Shown: positions 24,339 to 32,430, counted from the stretch's first letter. The stretch is DNA of 44,080 nt from JBFAPK01 sp040676675 (GCF_040676675.1 NZ_JBFAPK010000056.1:1-44080), one strand, 5' to 3'. Numbers and translations: made by a program. Notes: generated by a model from the letters alone, not told the origin.

Positions 24339-24689
24339 CAACCCGGCCTCGTCGTCTCGGCTGGGCGAGGCGTCGGAGACCGTCCGGTCCAGCCATTCCA
24401 GGTACGCGGCAGAGCCCCGGACGATCGGGGTGGCGCTGAGCTGCGGATTGCGCCACGGATGCCGTTCGAGCAGGTGTGCCTCCAGCGCCTCGTACCGGCT
24501 CGCGGTCGTGTAGAGGAGCAACCGCCACTCCTCGCCGGCGCCCTGCTCACCGAGATGCCAGAAGACGCTGGCAACCGGACCGAGCACCTGCGCGCTGCCG
24601 GCCAACCGTGCCGCCACGGCCGATTCCGCCAGTTCGACCGCCGCTTCCCGGGTCTCGGTTGCCGTCGCCACCTCTAGGTACTCCGTCAC
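24309..24689 (-). CDS. cutA: CutA1-like protein
   Basis: 126 residues, the ferredoxin-like trimeric CutA1 fold. MTEYLEVATATETREAAVELAESAVAARLAGSAQV, then VFWHLGEQGAGEEWRLLLYT, and the ending HPWRNPQLSATPIVRGSAAYLEWLDR (usual form HPYxxPEI...YLxWI). Once linked to divalent-metal tolerance; true function uncertain. Starts with GTG at 24689. The C-terminus carries about 15 extra residues beyond the usual end. Its last codons form half of a terminator stem for the convergent gene. Confidence 0.87.
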   Translation of the reverse strand: MTEYLEVATATETREAAVELAESAVAARLAGSAQVLGPVASVFWHLGEQGAGEEWRLLLYTTASRYEALEAHLLERHPWRNPQLSATPIVRGSAAYLEWLDRTVSDASPSRDDEAGLPVESANPQR

Positions 24690-24854
24690 CCGGCGAGCCT
24701 ATTCACCGACGGGAGGTGCGTGGCCCCGGCTCGCGGTAGCGGTAATCGACCGGTGACCGTGCGGTGATCGAGGTGTACCTTTCGATGTGGCGGCGCCCGT
24801 GGCACCGGCTGGTCTGCCGCCGTCCGTCCGCGATGTGTGAGGTTGGGCCCGGCC

Positions 24855-26042
24855 ATGACCACAGCAGACACGATCGGCGCACGCATCAGGTACTGGCGCC
24901 TCCGCCGCAGAGGGATGACCCAGGCCGTGCTCGCGGGGCTCGCGGGACTCTCACAGCCCTACATTTCACAGATCGAGGCGGGCCACAGGGGCATCGAGCG
25001 ACGATCCACGCTGGTCGCCATCGCGGCGGCGCTACAGGTCACGGTCGCCGATCTGCTCGGTCAACCCGGCGATCCGACCGACCCGGTCAAGGCCGGCGCC
25101 GCGGACCTGGTTCCGGCGATCTGGACCGCCCTCATCGAGATCGAGGAGGGCGAACGGCGCGCCCCGACCGCGACGATGGAAGAGACCAAGGCCACCATCG
25201 CGCGCAGCATCGAACTGCGGGACCAGGCCGAGTACGGCACGATGTCCCGTCTGCTGCCGGACCTGCTGAGGGAGGCGGCCGCGCACGGCGGGGAGATGTT
25301 CACGCAGGTCGCCTACCACGCCTCGGCGTGCCTACGGCACCTCGGGTATCGCCATCTGGCGCTGTCCGCCGGCCGGATGGCGCTGGCCGCCGCGCAGGAA
25401 GCCGAGTCCCCGGCGTGGATCGGCGCGGCCCGCTTCGCCTGTACGCAGGCGCTGCCGATCGAGGCGGCGGGGGTCGCGAGTCGGGTCGCCGGCAGAGCCC
25501 TCAACGATTTGCAAGGTGGCGCCGCGTCGCCCGACGTACGCCAGATCCTCGGTCAGCTGCATCTCGCGGCGGCGTTCACCTCCGCCGTGGACGGCCGGGT
25601 CGACCACGCCCGCGCGAATCTGGCGGAGGCCGCCCGCGAGGCCGACAGCCTGGGCGACCCGCAGGACGGGGCCGGCTTCAACCAGTGCTGCTTCGGCCCA
25701 ACCAACGTCAAACTCTGGGACATGTCCATCTCGGCCGAGCTCGGCGAGCATGGCCGGGTCATCGAACTGGCCCGCACCTTCCGTCCCGACCCGCTCCGGG
25801 CGGCGAACCGACATCAGTCGTACTGGCTGGACCTCGGCCGGGCGCTCGCGCAGTCGGGGCGTACCGACCGGGAGGCGTTGGTGGCATTCATGCGCGCCGA
25901 GCGGGCAGCACCCGCGCTCTTCGCGATGAACCCGCTGGCCCAAGACACGGTCGCGGCGATGGTACGTCGGGCCCGCCGCCGCTCGGTGTCAGAGGATCTT
26001 CGGGTGCTGGCCCGCCGCGTCGGCATCGAGGTGAACGCATAA
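24855..26042 (+). CDS. XRE-family regulator with TPR-like C-terminus
   Basis: 395 residues. The N-terminal Cro/cI HTH spans about 9-66: IRYWRLRRRGMTQAVLAGLAGLSQPYISQIEAGHRGIERRSTLVAIAAAL. The remaining 320 residues are helical with TPR-like Ala-rich pairs (ASACLRHLGYRHLALSAGRMALAA, AREADSLGDPQ), a layout common in actinomycete regulators that respond to peptide or protein ligands. ATG 24855 chosen; a GTG six codons earlier is possible. Two small Cys-rich genes follow after a pair of strong hairpins. Confidence 0.87.
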   Translation: MTTADTIGARIRYWRLRRRGMTQAVLAGLAGLSQPYISQIEAGHRGIERRSTLVAIAAALQVTVADLLGQPGDPTDPVKAGAADLVPAIWTALIEIEEGERRAPTATMEETKATIARSIELRDQAEYGTMSRLLPDLLREAAAHGGEMFTQVAYHASACLRHLGYRHLALSAGRMALAAAQEAESPAWIGAARFACTQALPIEAAGVASRVAGRALNDLQGGAASPDVRQILGQLHLAAAFTSAVDGRVDHARANLAEAAREADSLGDPQDGAGFNQCCFGPTNVKLWDMSISAELGEHGRVIELARTFRPDPLRAANRHQSYWLDLGRALAQSGRTDREALVAFMRAERAAPALFAMNPLAQDTVAAMVRRARRRSVSEDLRVLARRVGIEVNA

Positions 26043-26110
26043 CAGCAGGCAATGCGGCGCGTTCACACTCTCCGTAGTTTCTCGACCACGGGCGCGCTAG
26101 CCGGCGGTAT

Positions 26111-26196
26111 CTGACCGGCACCGGTACGACTGGTGTCGCGTCCGGTCAGTCGGGTGCGGAACCCGGTCTCGCTCCCCCGAGAGCCGGGTTCCGCAC
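26111..26196 (+). promoter_or_regulatory. Twin hairpins between the XRE gene and the small ORFs
   Basis: First hairpin: CTGACCGG (26111-26118) with CCGGTCAG (26142-26149), inner CACC/GGTG. Second: 13-bp perfect stem 26154-26166 with 26184-26196, continued by TCTCG/CGAGA around the loop CTCCCC. They lie 26 bp before the next ATG. They may terminate the XRE transcript or attenuate the small genes. No T-run. Confidence 0.65.
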
Positions 26197-26221
26197 CTTC
26201 CGCTGCGGACCGGGGACGACG

Positions 26222-26419
26222 ATGAACGCAGAGAAAGCCATTGAAGACGCGATCGAGGACGCCCACGAGACCATGCGGGTACACCTCCCCGCCGATGGAC
26301 ACTGGTGCGACGTTTGCGGCGAGCGACATCCCTGTACGCGTCGCCGCGACGCCCGCAGCCTGCTGATCCGTACCGGCCGCCTCGTGCTGGTCGGCACCAT
26401 CGGAAGGCGGGCGAGATGA
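26222..26419 (+). CDS. Small zinc-ribbon-like protein
   Basis: 65 residues. An acidic helix (NAEKAIEDAIEDAHETMR) precedes a probable metal knuckle, HWCDVCGERHPCTRRR (Cys-x2-Cys, His-x-Cys), then a basic/hydrophobic end. No family recognised. The ribosome-binding site is weak (GGGGAC). It overlaps the next gene as ATGA, so the two are translated together. Both probably belong functionally with the XRE regulator upstream. Confidence 0.6.
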   Translation: MNAEKAIEDAIEDAHETMRVHLPADGHWCDVCGERHPCTRRRDARSLLIRTGRLVLVGTIGRRAR

Positions 26420-26757
26420 ACGGTCACGGCGCCTGCGAGCCCGAGCCCACGGCACACCACGGGCACTGCGACTGGACCGACGAGCGGCCGAACGCCCCGG
26501 CCGCCCGGCTGCCCGACCTCCCGGACGGCACCCACCTCGCGCTCGCGCCGTACGAGTGGTACCCCAGGGTCGGGGTACGCGGCCAGGCCGAGCTGCATCT
26601 CTGGCTGGTGGACGCCCAGCCGCTCAACACCGAGCTGGCCTGGGTACGCGGACACGGCCTCGAATGCTCCTGGGACTCCTCCGACTGCGACCTGCCCTGG
26701 TGCCGGGAGATCCTGGTGACGATCAGGGCCCTGCACCGGGCGGCCGGCGGAGCGTGA
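26416..26757 (+). CDS. Small Cys/His/Trp-rich hypothetical protein
   Basis: 113 residues with cysteines clustered at both ends: GACEPEPTAHHGHCDW near the N-terminus and LECSWDSSDCDLPWCREI near residue 90. The middle, LALAPYEWYPRVGVRGQAELHLWLVDA, looks like beta strands. Possible zinc-binding protein; function unknown. The ATG at 26416 overlaps the upstream stop by ATGA. Confidence 0.65.
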   Translation: MNGHGACEPEPTAHHGHCDWTDERPNAPAARLPDLPDGTHLALAPYEWYPRVGVRGQAELHLWLVDAQPLNTELAWVRGHGLECSWDSSDCDLPWCREILVTIRALHRAAGGA

Positions 26758-26802
26758 CGCCGCCGGTACCCCGGCAGCCGCAGCCCGCCGAGCGGCCCCC
26801 GA

Positions 26803-26818
26803 CAGGACATTCGTCCTG
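26803..26818. promoter_or_regulatory. Palindrome CAGGAC-ATTC-GTCCTG
   Basis: A perfect 6-bp inverted repeat with a 4-bp centre, 98 bp before the DUF6069 gene. A fair candidate binding site for the LuxR-type regulator encoded at the end of that operon. Confidence 0.4.
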
Positions 26819-26915
26819 CGGAACCCGGGATTCCTGAGCCTGCCGCCGCCCGCCCCCGGCTCCGTAGCGTCATTGCTCGACAGCACGACAAGTGCTCCGA
26901 AGGGGAGGAAGAGCG

Positions 26916-27365
26916 ATGACTGAGGCAATGCGCATCGACCGGCCGGCGGTACGGCGGCCCCGGGTACGGCGGGCGGTCACCCTGGCGGTGGCGGCGCTGG
27001 CCGGGCTGGTCGTCTGGGTGGTCGGCGTCCCGCTCGCCGGGGTCGAGCTGACGGTCGGCTCCGGCGCGTCGGCGCAGTCGGTGGGACCCGCGTCGGTGCT
27101 GGTCACGCCGCTGCTGGTGGGTGGCGTGGGGTGGGCGCTGCTAGCGTTCCTGGAGAGCCGGTCCGCGCGCGGTCGCCGGATCTGGCGGATCATCGCCTGG
27201 ACGGTGCTCGCGGTGTCACTCCTCGGACCGGTCGGCATGGGGGCCGGCGGCGGCGTGCTCGTCACCCTGCTCGCCATGCACCTGGTCGTCGGGGTGACGC
27301 TGATCTTCGGGCTCGCGCCGGCCACGGCCGACCCGTCGCGCGACGCTGGGCGGGTGACCCGATGA
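26916..27365 (+). CDS. DUF6069-like membrane protein
   Basis: 149 residues with four membrane helices. VWVVGVPLAGVELTVGSG in the first half, GWALLAFLESR and LVTLLAMHLVVGVTLIFGLA near the end match what I recall of DUF6069 proteins. Function unknown. The ATG follows GGGGAGG. Overlaps the kinase gene as ATGA, so it is an accessory or target of that two-component system. Confidence 0.8.
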   Translation: MTEAMRIDRPAVRRPRVRRAVTLAVAALAGLVVWVVGVPLAGVELTVGSGASAQSVGPASVLVTPLLVGGVGWALLAFLESRSARGRRIWRIIAWTVLAVSLLGPVGMGAGGGVLVTLLAMHLVVGVTLIFGLAPATADPSRDAGRVTR

Positions 27366-28531
27366 GGACGTACGGGAAGAGCCGCGACTGCCTCGAAACC
27401 GTGCCCGTGCTGACGTGGGTCTCGCGGCACCCCGGGCCGTGGTTCGCGCTGATCTGGGCGCCGATGCTGCTGGTCGCGCCGCTCGTCGGCGCGGCCGCCG
27501 GCGGGCAGGGGGCCAGGGCGGCGTACCTGGTCCTGCTCGGGGCGGCCTACGCCGCCACCGTCTGGCTGCCGTTCCGCGTCCACGATCGACGGTACGCCGA
27601 ACTGATGCTCCTGCTCCTCGTCCTGCTCGCCACCGGCTACCTCGTGGCGTGGCGTACCGATCGGGAGTTCCTCTTCCCGCTGCTCGCCATCGCGGGGGCC
27701 GTGGCGGTGCGGGAGCGGGCGGCGCTGGGCCTGGTCGGCTCGCTCACCTTCAGCGGGGCGCTCGCGGTCGGGCTGGAGACCGGCTCGTTCTCGACCGCGC
27801 TCGCCCTCGGCTTCGCGACCTTCTTCGCCGGGGCGGCGACCTTCCTGGTGCAGTACCTCGTGGGCGTCGTCAGCGAGCTGACCCGCACCCGGGAGCAGCT
27901 CGCCCGCGCCGCCGTCGCCGAGGAGCGGCTGCGCTTCTCCCGCGACCTGCACGACCTGCTCGGGCACACGCTCTCGCTGGTGGTGGTGAAGGCCGAGGCG
28001 GTGCGGCGGCTGCTCGTCAAGGACCCGGAGAAGGCCGTCGAGCACGCCCGGGACATCGAGACCATCGGCCGGCAGGCCCTCAAGGAGGTACGCGAGGCGG
28101 TGAGCGGGTACCGCTCGGTGCGCCTGGCCGAGGAGTTGGCGAGCGCCCGTACCGCGTTGGCGGCCGGCGACGTGCGGGTGGAGGTGACCCCGCCCCCGGT
28201 CGAGCTCGACCCGCGGGTCGACGCGCTGCTCGGCTGGGTCGTCCGGGAGGGTACGACGAACGTGCTGCGGCACGCCGCCGCGAGCAGTTGCCGCATCGCG
28301 GTGGAGTTCGATGGCAGGGTCGCCAGTGTGGAGATCGTCAACGACGGCCGTGGCGACGCGGGCGGCAAGGGAAGCGGGCTGCACGGCCTACGCGAGCGGG
28401 TAGCCGACCTCGGCGGCGAGCTGACCGTGTCGGCGAGCGCCTCCGGGTTCCGCCTGGCCGCGACCGTGCCGGTACCCGAGACGGCGGAACCGGCGCCCGA
28501 GACGGCCGGACACGCGGCGGGCCGGTCCTGA
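27362..28531 (+). CDS. DesK-type sensor histidine kinase
   Basis: 389 residues. Five or so membrane helices (about 28-170) form the sensor with no large external loop, as in thermosensing or lipid-sensing DesK-like kinases. HisKA_3: His197 in RFSRDLHDLLGHTLS. HATPase: Asn300 (REGTTNVLRHA), NDG at 327-329, GSGLHGLRERV at 337-347. A Pro/Glu/Ala tail follows. The ATG overlaps the DUF6069 stop; the stop shares one base with the regulator start (TGATG). Confidence 0.9.
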   Translation: MRTYGKSRDCLETVPVLTWVSRHPGPWFALIWAPMLLVAPLVGAAAGGQGARAAYLVLLGAAYAATVWLPFRVHDRRYAELMLLLLVLLATGYLVAWRTDREFLFPLLAIAGAVAVRERAALGLVGSLTFSGALAVGLETGSFSTALALGFATFFAGAATFLVQYLVGVVSELTRTREQLARAAVAEERLRFSRDLHDLLGHTLSLVVVKAEAVRRLLVKDPEKAVEHARDIETIGRQALKEVREAVSGYRSVRLAEELASARTALAAGDVRVEVTPPPVELDPRVDALLGWVVREGTTNVLRHAAASSCRIAVEFDGRVASVEIVNDGRGDAGGKGSGLHGLRERVADLGGELTVSASASGFRLAATVPVPETAEPAPETAGHAAGRS

Positions 28532-29145
28532 TGGCCGCCACGACGAGGATCCTGATCGCCGAGGACCAGGGCATGATGCGCTCGGCGCTGGCGAGCCTGC
28601 TCGACCTCGAAGAGGACATGAACGTCGTGGCGACCGTCGGCCGGGGCGACGAGGTGGTGGCGGCGGTACGGCAGGAGCGCCCCGATGTCGTACTGCTCGA
28701 CATCGAACTGCCGGGCCGCAGCGGCCTCGACGTGATCGGCGACGTGCTCCGTACGGTCCCCGGCTGCGTCGTCATCGTCGTCACGACCTTCGGCCGCCCC
28801 GGCTACCTCAAGCGCGCCCTCGAATCCGGAGCGAAGGGATTCCTGGTCAAGGACAACCCGGTGGAGGAGCTGGCCGGCTCCATCCGCCGGGTTCTCGCCG
28901 GCGAGATCGCCGTCGACCCGCACCTGGCCGCGCAGGCGCTCGTCGCCCGCCCGAACCCGCTCTCCGAGCGCGAGCGGGAGGTGCTGAACGCCTCGTCGGG
29001 CGGCGCGACCATCGCCGACATCGCCGCCCGGCTGCACCTCTCGGCGAGCACCGTCCGCAACTACCTGTCGTCGGCGATCGGCAAGACCGACGCGCGCAAC
29101 CGCGGCGAGGCCCTGAGCATCGCCCGCGACCACGGCTGGCTCTGA
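28531..29145 (+). CDS. DesR-like LuxR-type response regulator
   Basis: 204 residues. Receiver: Glu11-Asp12, phospho-acceptor Asp57 (VVLLDIELPG), Thr in VVTTFG, Lys in FLVKDNP. The LuxR HTH at about 140-200 reads PLSEREREVLNASSGGATIADIA and STVRNYLSSAIGKT. It completes the DUF6069-kinase-regulator operon through a 1-bp overlap. Confidence 0.92.
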   Translation: MAATTRILIAEDQGMMRSALASLLDLEEDMNVVATVGRGDEVVAAVRQERPDVVLLDIELPGRSGLDVIGDVLRTVPGCVVIVVTTFGRPGYLKRALESGAKGFLVKDNPVEELAGSIRRVLAGEIAVDPHLAAQALVARPNPLSEREREVLNASSGGATIADIAARLHLSASTVRNYLSSAIGKTDARNRGEALSIARDHGWL

Positions 29146-29226
29146 CCGCCGCGGGCCACCTCGTCGGTGTAACCGGCGGCGACCCCGCCGGGCGGGCTCG
29201 GGCTACCCGGCGGTCGCGGGCTCGGG

Positions 29227-29643
29227 CTAATCGGCGGTCGCGGGCTCGCCGGTAAGGGGGCGGGCGAAGGCGGCCCGGAACGCGGGGCAGTCGACCAGCA
29301 GCTCGTGCAGGCAGGTGGAGGCGTGTTCGAGGCTGGCCCGCATCCGGTTGAGCCGCTCGATGTTCTCCTCCAGTTCCCGCGCCTTCTCCGCCATCTTCGC
29401 CCGCAGCCGGGTGTCGTCCGGGGTGGCGACCAGGAATCGGGCGATCTCGGCGATGGTGAAGCCGGCGTTCTGGGCGCAGGCGATGAACGCGAGGCGTTCG
29501 AGCACGTCGGGCCGGTAGGTACGGCGCAGCCCCCGGCGCCCGGCCGGCGAGATCAGCGCCCGCTTCTCGTAGAACCGCAGCGCCGACGGGGTCACCCCGG
29601 CCCGCTCGGCCACCTCGGCGATGTCCAGCAGCGCCTCGCCCAT
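29227..29643 (-). CDS. MerR-family regulator with two C-terminal cysteines
   Basis: 138 residues. MerR winged helix: LLDIAEVAERAGVTPSALRFYEKRALISPAGR. Dimerisation helix at about 78-109. Cys111 and Cys119 (STCLHELLVDCPAF) sit where MerR relatives bind metals or sense redox. ATG at 29643 with GGAGG. Divergent from a metallo-beta-lactamase-fold gene across a region with MerR-like inverted repeats, so it probably controls itself and that gene. The 3' end is duplicated beyond the stop (29208-29248). Confidence 0.87.
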   Translation of the reverse strand: MGEALLDIAEVAERAGVTPSALRFYEKRALISPAGRRGLRRTYRPDVLERLAFIACAQNAGFTIAEIARFLVATPDDTRLRAKMAEKARELEENIERLNRMRASLEHASTCLHELLVDCPAFRAAFARPLTGEPATAD

Positions 29644-29692
29644 CACGCCTCCTCGACTCGTACCGCGCTGTGTCGTGTCGTGAACCGTCGCC

Positions 29693-29750
29693 TTGACGTG
29701 ATCCGCGCGCTGACGTGATCCGCGCCTTGACTTGAATCGCGGTTCAAGTC
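29693..29750. promoter_or_regulatory. Tandem TTGAC units and MerR operator
   Basis: Three related units: TTGACGTGATCCGCGC (29693-29708), TGACGTGATCCGCGCC (29711-29726) and TTGACTTGAATCGCGG (29727-29742). The last runs into a perfect inverted repeat GACTTGAA-TCGCGG-TTCAAGTC (29729-29750), typical of MerR sites between divergent genes. TTGACT may be the -35; no good -10 is visible at 19-20 bp. Confidence 0.6.
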
Positions 29751-29763
29751 AGAGGGTAGGCCC

Positions 29764-30579
29764 ATGAAGATCCACCACCTGAACTGCGGGTCCATGCGGC
29801 CGATCGAGGCCACCTACCCGGGCCCCGCCCCCGCGCCCGCCGTCAACCACTGCCTGCTGGTCGAGACCGACTCGGACGGCCTGGTCCTGGTCGAGACCGG
29901 TCTCGGGCTCGACGACGTACGGAACCCGGCCGGGTCCCTCGACGCCAGCTGGGTCGAGACGGTCCGGCCGGTACTCGACGAGGAGGAGACGGCGGTACGG
30001 CAGGTCGCCCGGCTCGGCTACTCGCCCGACGACGTACGACACGTGATCGTGACCCACCTCGACGTGGACCACTGCGGTGGTCTGCCCGACTTCCCCGACG
30101 CCCGGGTGCACGTCCTCGCCGCCGAGCTGGACGCGGCCCTCGCGGAGGCGCCGAGCCTGCGGTACCGGCCGGCGCACTGGGCGCACGGGCCGAAGTGGGT
30201 CACCTACCCGACGGGCCCCGGCGCCGACTGGTACGGCTTCACCGCGATCCAGCCCGAGGGACTGCCGCCGGAGATCCAACTGGTACCGCTCGGCGGGCAC
30301 ACCGCCGGCCACACCGCGGTGGCGGTACGCGACGGCGACCGCTGGCTGCTGCACTGCGGCGACGCGTACTACTACCACCGGGAACTCGACCGGGACCACC
30401 ACCCGCACCCGGTCATGGACATCGTGCAGACCCGCTCGGAGGTGCACCGCGACCTGCGGCTCGGTTCCCAGGCCCGGCTGCGGGAACTCGTCCGCGACCA
30501 CGGCGACGAGGTCTCGGTCTTCTCCGCCCACGACCCGTGGGAGCTGCGCCGCCACCTGGACGGGACGGCGCTTGGATGA
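29764..30579 (+). CDS. Metallo-beta-lactamase-fold hydrolase (lactonase-like)
   Basis: 271 residues. The dinuclear metal motif is THLDVDHCGG (His98, Asp100, Asp102, His103), with His183 (GHTAGH), Asp200 (HCGDAYYYH) and His256 (SAHDP) as further ligands. HxDxDH is a variant of the lactonase HxHxDH signature, so N-acyl-homoserine-lactone hydrolysis or another ester or lactone is possible but not shown. No signal peptide; cytoplasmic. The ATG follows GAGGG by 7 bp. Confidence 0.9.
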   Translation: MKIHHLNCGSMRPIEATYPGPAPAPAVNHCLLVETDSDGLVLVETGLGLDDVRNPAGSLDASWVETVRPVLDEEETAVRQVARLGYSPDDVRHVIVTHLDVDHCGGLPDFPDARVHVLAAELDAALAEAPSLRYRPAHWAHGPKWVTYPTGPGADWYGFTAIQPEGLPPEIQLVPLGGHTAGHTAVAVRDGDRWLLHCGDAYYYHRELDRDHHPHPVMDIVQTRSEVHRDLRLGSQARLRELVRDHGDEVSVFSAHDPWELRRHLDGTALG

Positions 30580-30645
30580 GAGGTGGGCCCCGGGTCGAGG
30601 CAGCCGGCCCGGGGCGCTCCCCGACGCGTGCCGGCGACGCTCGGA

Positions 30646-32031
30646 TCAGGACCCCGAGGGGATCTTCCGCAGCTCACCCACGGTGTACTTGGCCACGTCC
30701 TCGACCATCCGGATCCCCGCGTCCATGCTCGTGTGCCGGCTGGACAGCACGGCGATGAGCCAGTCGTGCCCCGGCTCGACGAGCCGCCCGATGCTGTTGA
30801 TCTCCCACCGGCCGCCGTCGGCGGCGAGCTGATCCCACCCGTTCTTGACGTAGCTCTCCGTGGTCGCCGACGTGGCGGCGGCCGTGATTCCCCAGTCCTG
30901 GTCCTTCTCGACCTGACTCATCAGGTCGAAGAGGAAGTCGCGGCTGGTCTCGTCCAGCGGCCCGTCGTCGGCCGTGACCGCGGTGAGCAGGCGGATCTGG
31001 TCCGCCGCGGTGGTCTGCGCCCGTCCCCAGCTCTCGGCGGCCGTGGTCTCCTTCATGCCGAACGCGCGATTCGCCTCGGTCAGCCCCGGTTTCCCGCCGA
31101 TCCGGTTGTAGAGCGCGGTCGTCGCGTCGTTGTCGCTCTGCGTGATCGACTTCCTGGCCCGCTCGCGGTCCGTACTGCTGATCTTTGTGTTGTCCTGCTG
31201 CGCGTGCCAGAGCACGGCGGCGAGGATGTCTGCCTTGACGATGCTGGCGGTCTGGAAACGCTGCGTACCGACGGTGAGGGCGCTCCCGGTCACCCGGTCC
31301 TGGACGGCCACGGCGATCCGCCCCTTGGTCGCCTGCACGTGCGCCTCGACCCGCTGACGCACGGCGGCGAGGTAGTCCGGCGTCGGGCTGGGGGTGGGCT
31401 TGGTCGCCGTACCGGACGCCGGCGACGACCCGGAACCGTCGTCGGAGCCGGAGCCGGACATGCGCCAGATCGCACCCGCGCCGACCACGCCGCCACCGGC
31501 CAGCGCGAACGCCGCCGCGGCCAGCAGTGCCCGGCGGGAGTGGCCGGACTTGCCCGTCCGCCCCGGCGGGTCTTCACGCTGCCGCCGGCCGCCCGTCCGC
31601 GTCTCCGGCTGCCCGCCGTCCACCGGCTGTCCGTGGCCGTACACCGGCGCCTCGGGGTAGCCGCCATCGACACGCGGCCGCCGACCATCCGGCTGTCCCC
31701 CGGGATGACCGCCGGGCTGCGCCCCGGGGTAGCCGCCATATCCCCGCTGCTCACCCCCGCCGGGCTGCGCCCCCGGGTAACCCCCGTACCCGCGCTGCTC
31801 GCCACCACCGGGCTGGGCGCCGGGATAGCCGCCGTAAACCCGCTGCTCGCGCCCGCCGGGCTGCGCTCCGGGGTAACCGCCATATTCCCGCTGGTCACCA
31901 CCACCGGGCTGCGCTCCGGGGTAACCGCCGTATTCCCGCTGCTCGCCACCACCGGGCTGGGCGCCGGGGTAGCCGGGACCGCGACGGGGATCAGGGGCGG
32001 GCTCAGGCCGGTCCCCGGGCCAGTTGTGCAT
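30646..32031 (-). CDS. Membrane-anchored beta-lactamase-like serine hydrolase
   Basis: 461 residues. Residues 1-165 are a Gly/Pro/Gln/Tyr-rich cytoplasmic head with five 16-residue repeats of the type GYPGAQPGGGEQREYG (20-99). A single membrane helix lies at 167-188, then a Ser/Thr/Pro linker and an extracellular class A beta-lactamase-like domain (about 219-461). Motifs: Ser263-x-x-Lys266 (TASIVKAD), Ser299-Asp300-Asn301 and Lys396-Asn-Gly. I cannot identify an obvious Glu166 equivalent, so it may be a PBP-like or weak hydrolase. The ATG at 32031 follows GGAGAG. Confidence 0.87.
   Translation of the reverse strand: MHNWPGDRPEPAPDPRRGPGYPGAQPGGGEQREYGGYPGAQPGGGDQREYGGYPGAQPGGREQRVYGGYPGAQPGGGEQRGYGGYPGAQPGGGEQRGYGGYPGAQPGGHPGGQPDGRRPRVDGGYPEAPVYGHGQPVDGGQPETRTGGRRQREDPPGRTGKSGHSRRALLAAAAFALAGGGVVGAGAIWRMSGSGSDDGSGSSPASGTATKPTPSPTPDYLAAVRQRVEAHVQATKGRIAVAVQDRVTGSALTVGTQRFQTASIVKADILAAVLWHAQQDNTKISSTDRERARKSITQSDNDATTALYNRIGGKPGLTEANRAFGMKETTAAESWGRAQTTAADQIRLLTAVTADDGPLDETSRDFLFDLMSQVEKDQDWGITAAATSATTESYVKNGWDQLAADGGRWEINSIGRLVEPGHDWLIAVLSSRHTSMDAGIRMVEDVAKYTVGELRKIPSGS
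31735..31974 (-). repeat. Five tandem 48-bp coding repeats
   Basis: In-frame minisatellite encoding residues 20-99 of the beta-lactamase-like protein; a partial sixth unit follows. Variation is mostly in the codons for the EQREY part. Confidence 0.85.
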
Positions 32032-32171
32032 CGATCTCTCCAATCGCATGGACACAGGCCGCCGCACATTAAACACGCTCGGGCTGTGCGGGCGCCCCGC
32101 AGGGCAGCACCGCGCACGGAGGGGCCAGGGGTGGTACCGGTCATGGCGGTCTTCAGCAGTTGTGGGCCCGT

Positions 32172-32321
32172 CGATGGTCGCGTCCGGCGGACCACCGCCG
32201 CCCGGCCGGTTTCCGCCTCGCCGACAACGGTGAAGCCGGGCTCGTTGTCGATGAGCACCCGGAAGTTGGCGCGTAGCAGGGCCTGGTCGTCGGCGATCAC
32301 GGCCCGGGCCGGCGGACTCAT
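32172..32321 (-). pseudogene. Truncated response-regulator receiver domain
   Basis: Reads MSPPARAVIADDQALLRANF, then VVGEAETG, up to RRTRP at about residue 49. This matches the first two beta-alpha units of a NarL-type receiver with its Asp-Asp pair. Homology stops abruptly before the phospho-acceptor Asp, and neither the rest of the receiver nor the HTH follows. No kinase is nearby. Probably the remains of a gene deleted when the neighbouring sequence was rearranged. Confidence 0.65.
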
Positions 32322-32387
32322 GGGACGACCCCGACGGGTTGCCCTCCCGGCTCGGCGGGAGCCGCGCGACGACCCAGAAGCCGCCCT

Positions 32388-32430
32388 GAGCCGAATGACG
32401 GAATCGAACCGTCGACCTACGCATTACGAG
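32388..32430 (-). repeat. Orphan 3' half of tRNA-Thr (distal att copy)
   Basis: 32396-32430 is identical over 35 bp to 33399-33433 within the intact tRNA-Thr(CGT). With 8 more bases (two mismatches) the match is 43 bp, to the end of the acceptor stem. It starts exactly at the anticodon loop and lacks the 5' half of the tRNA. Confidence 0.85.
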
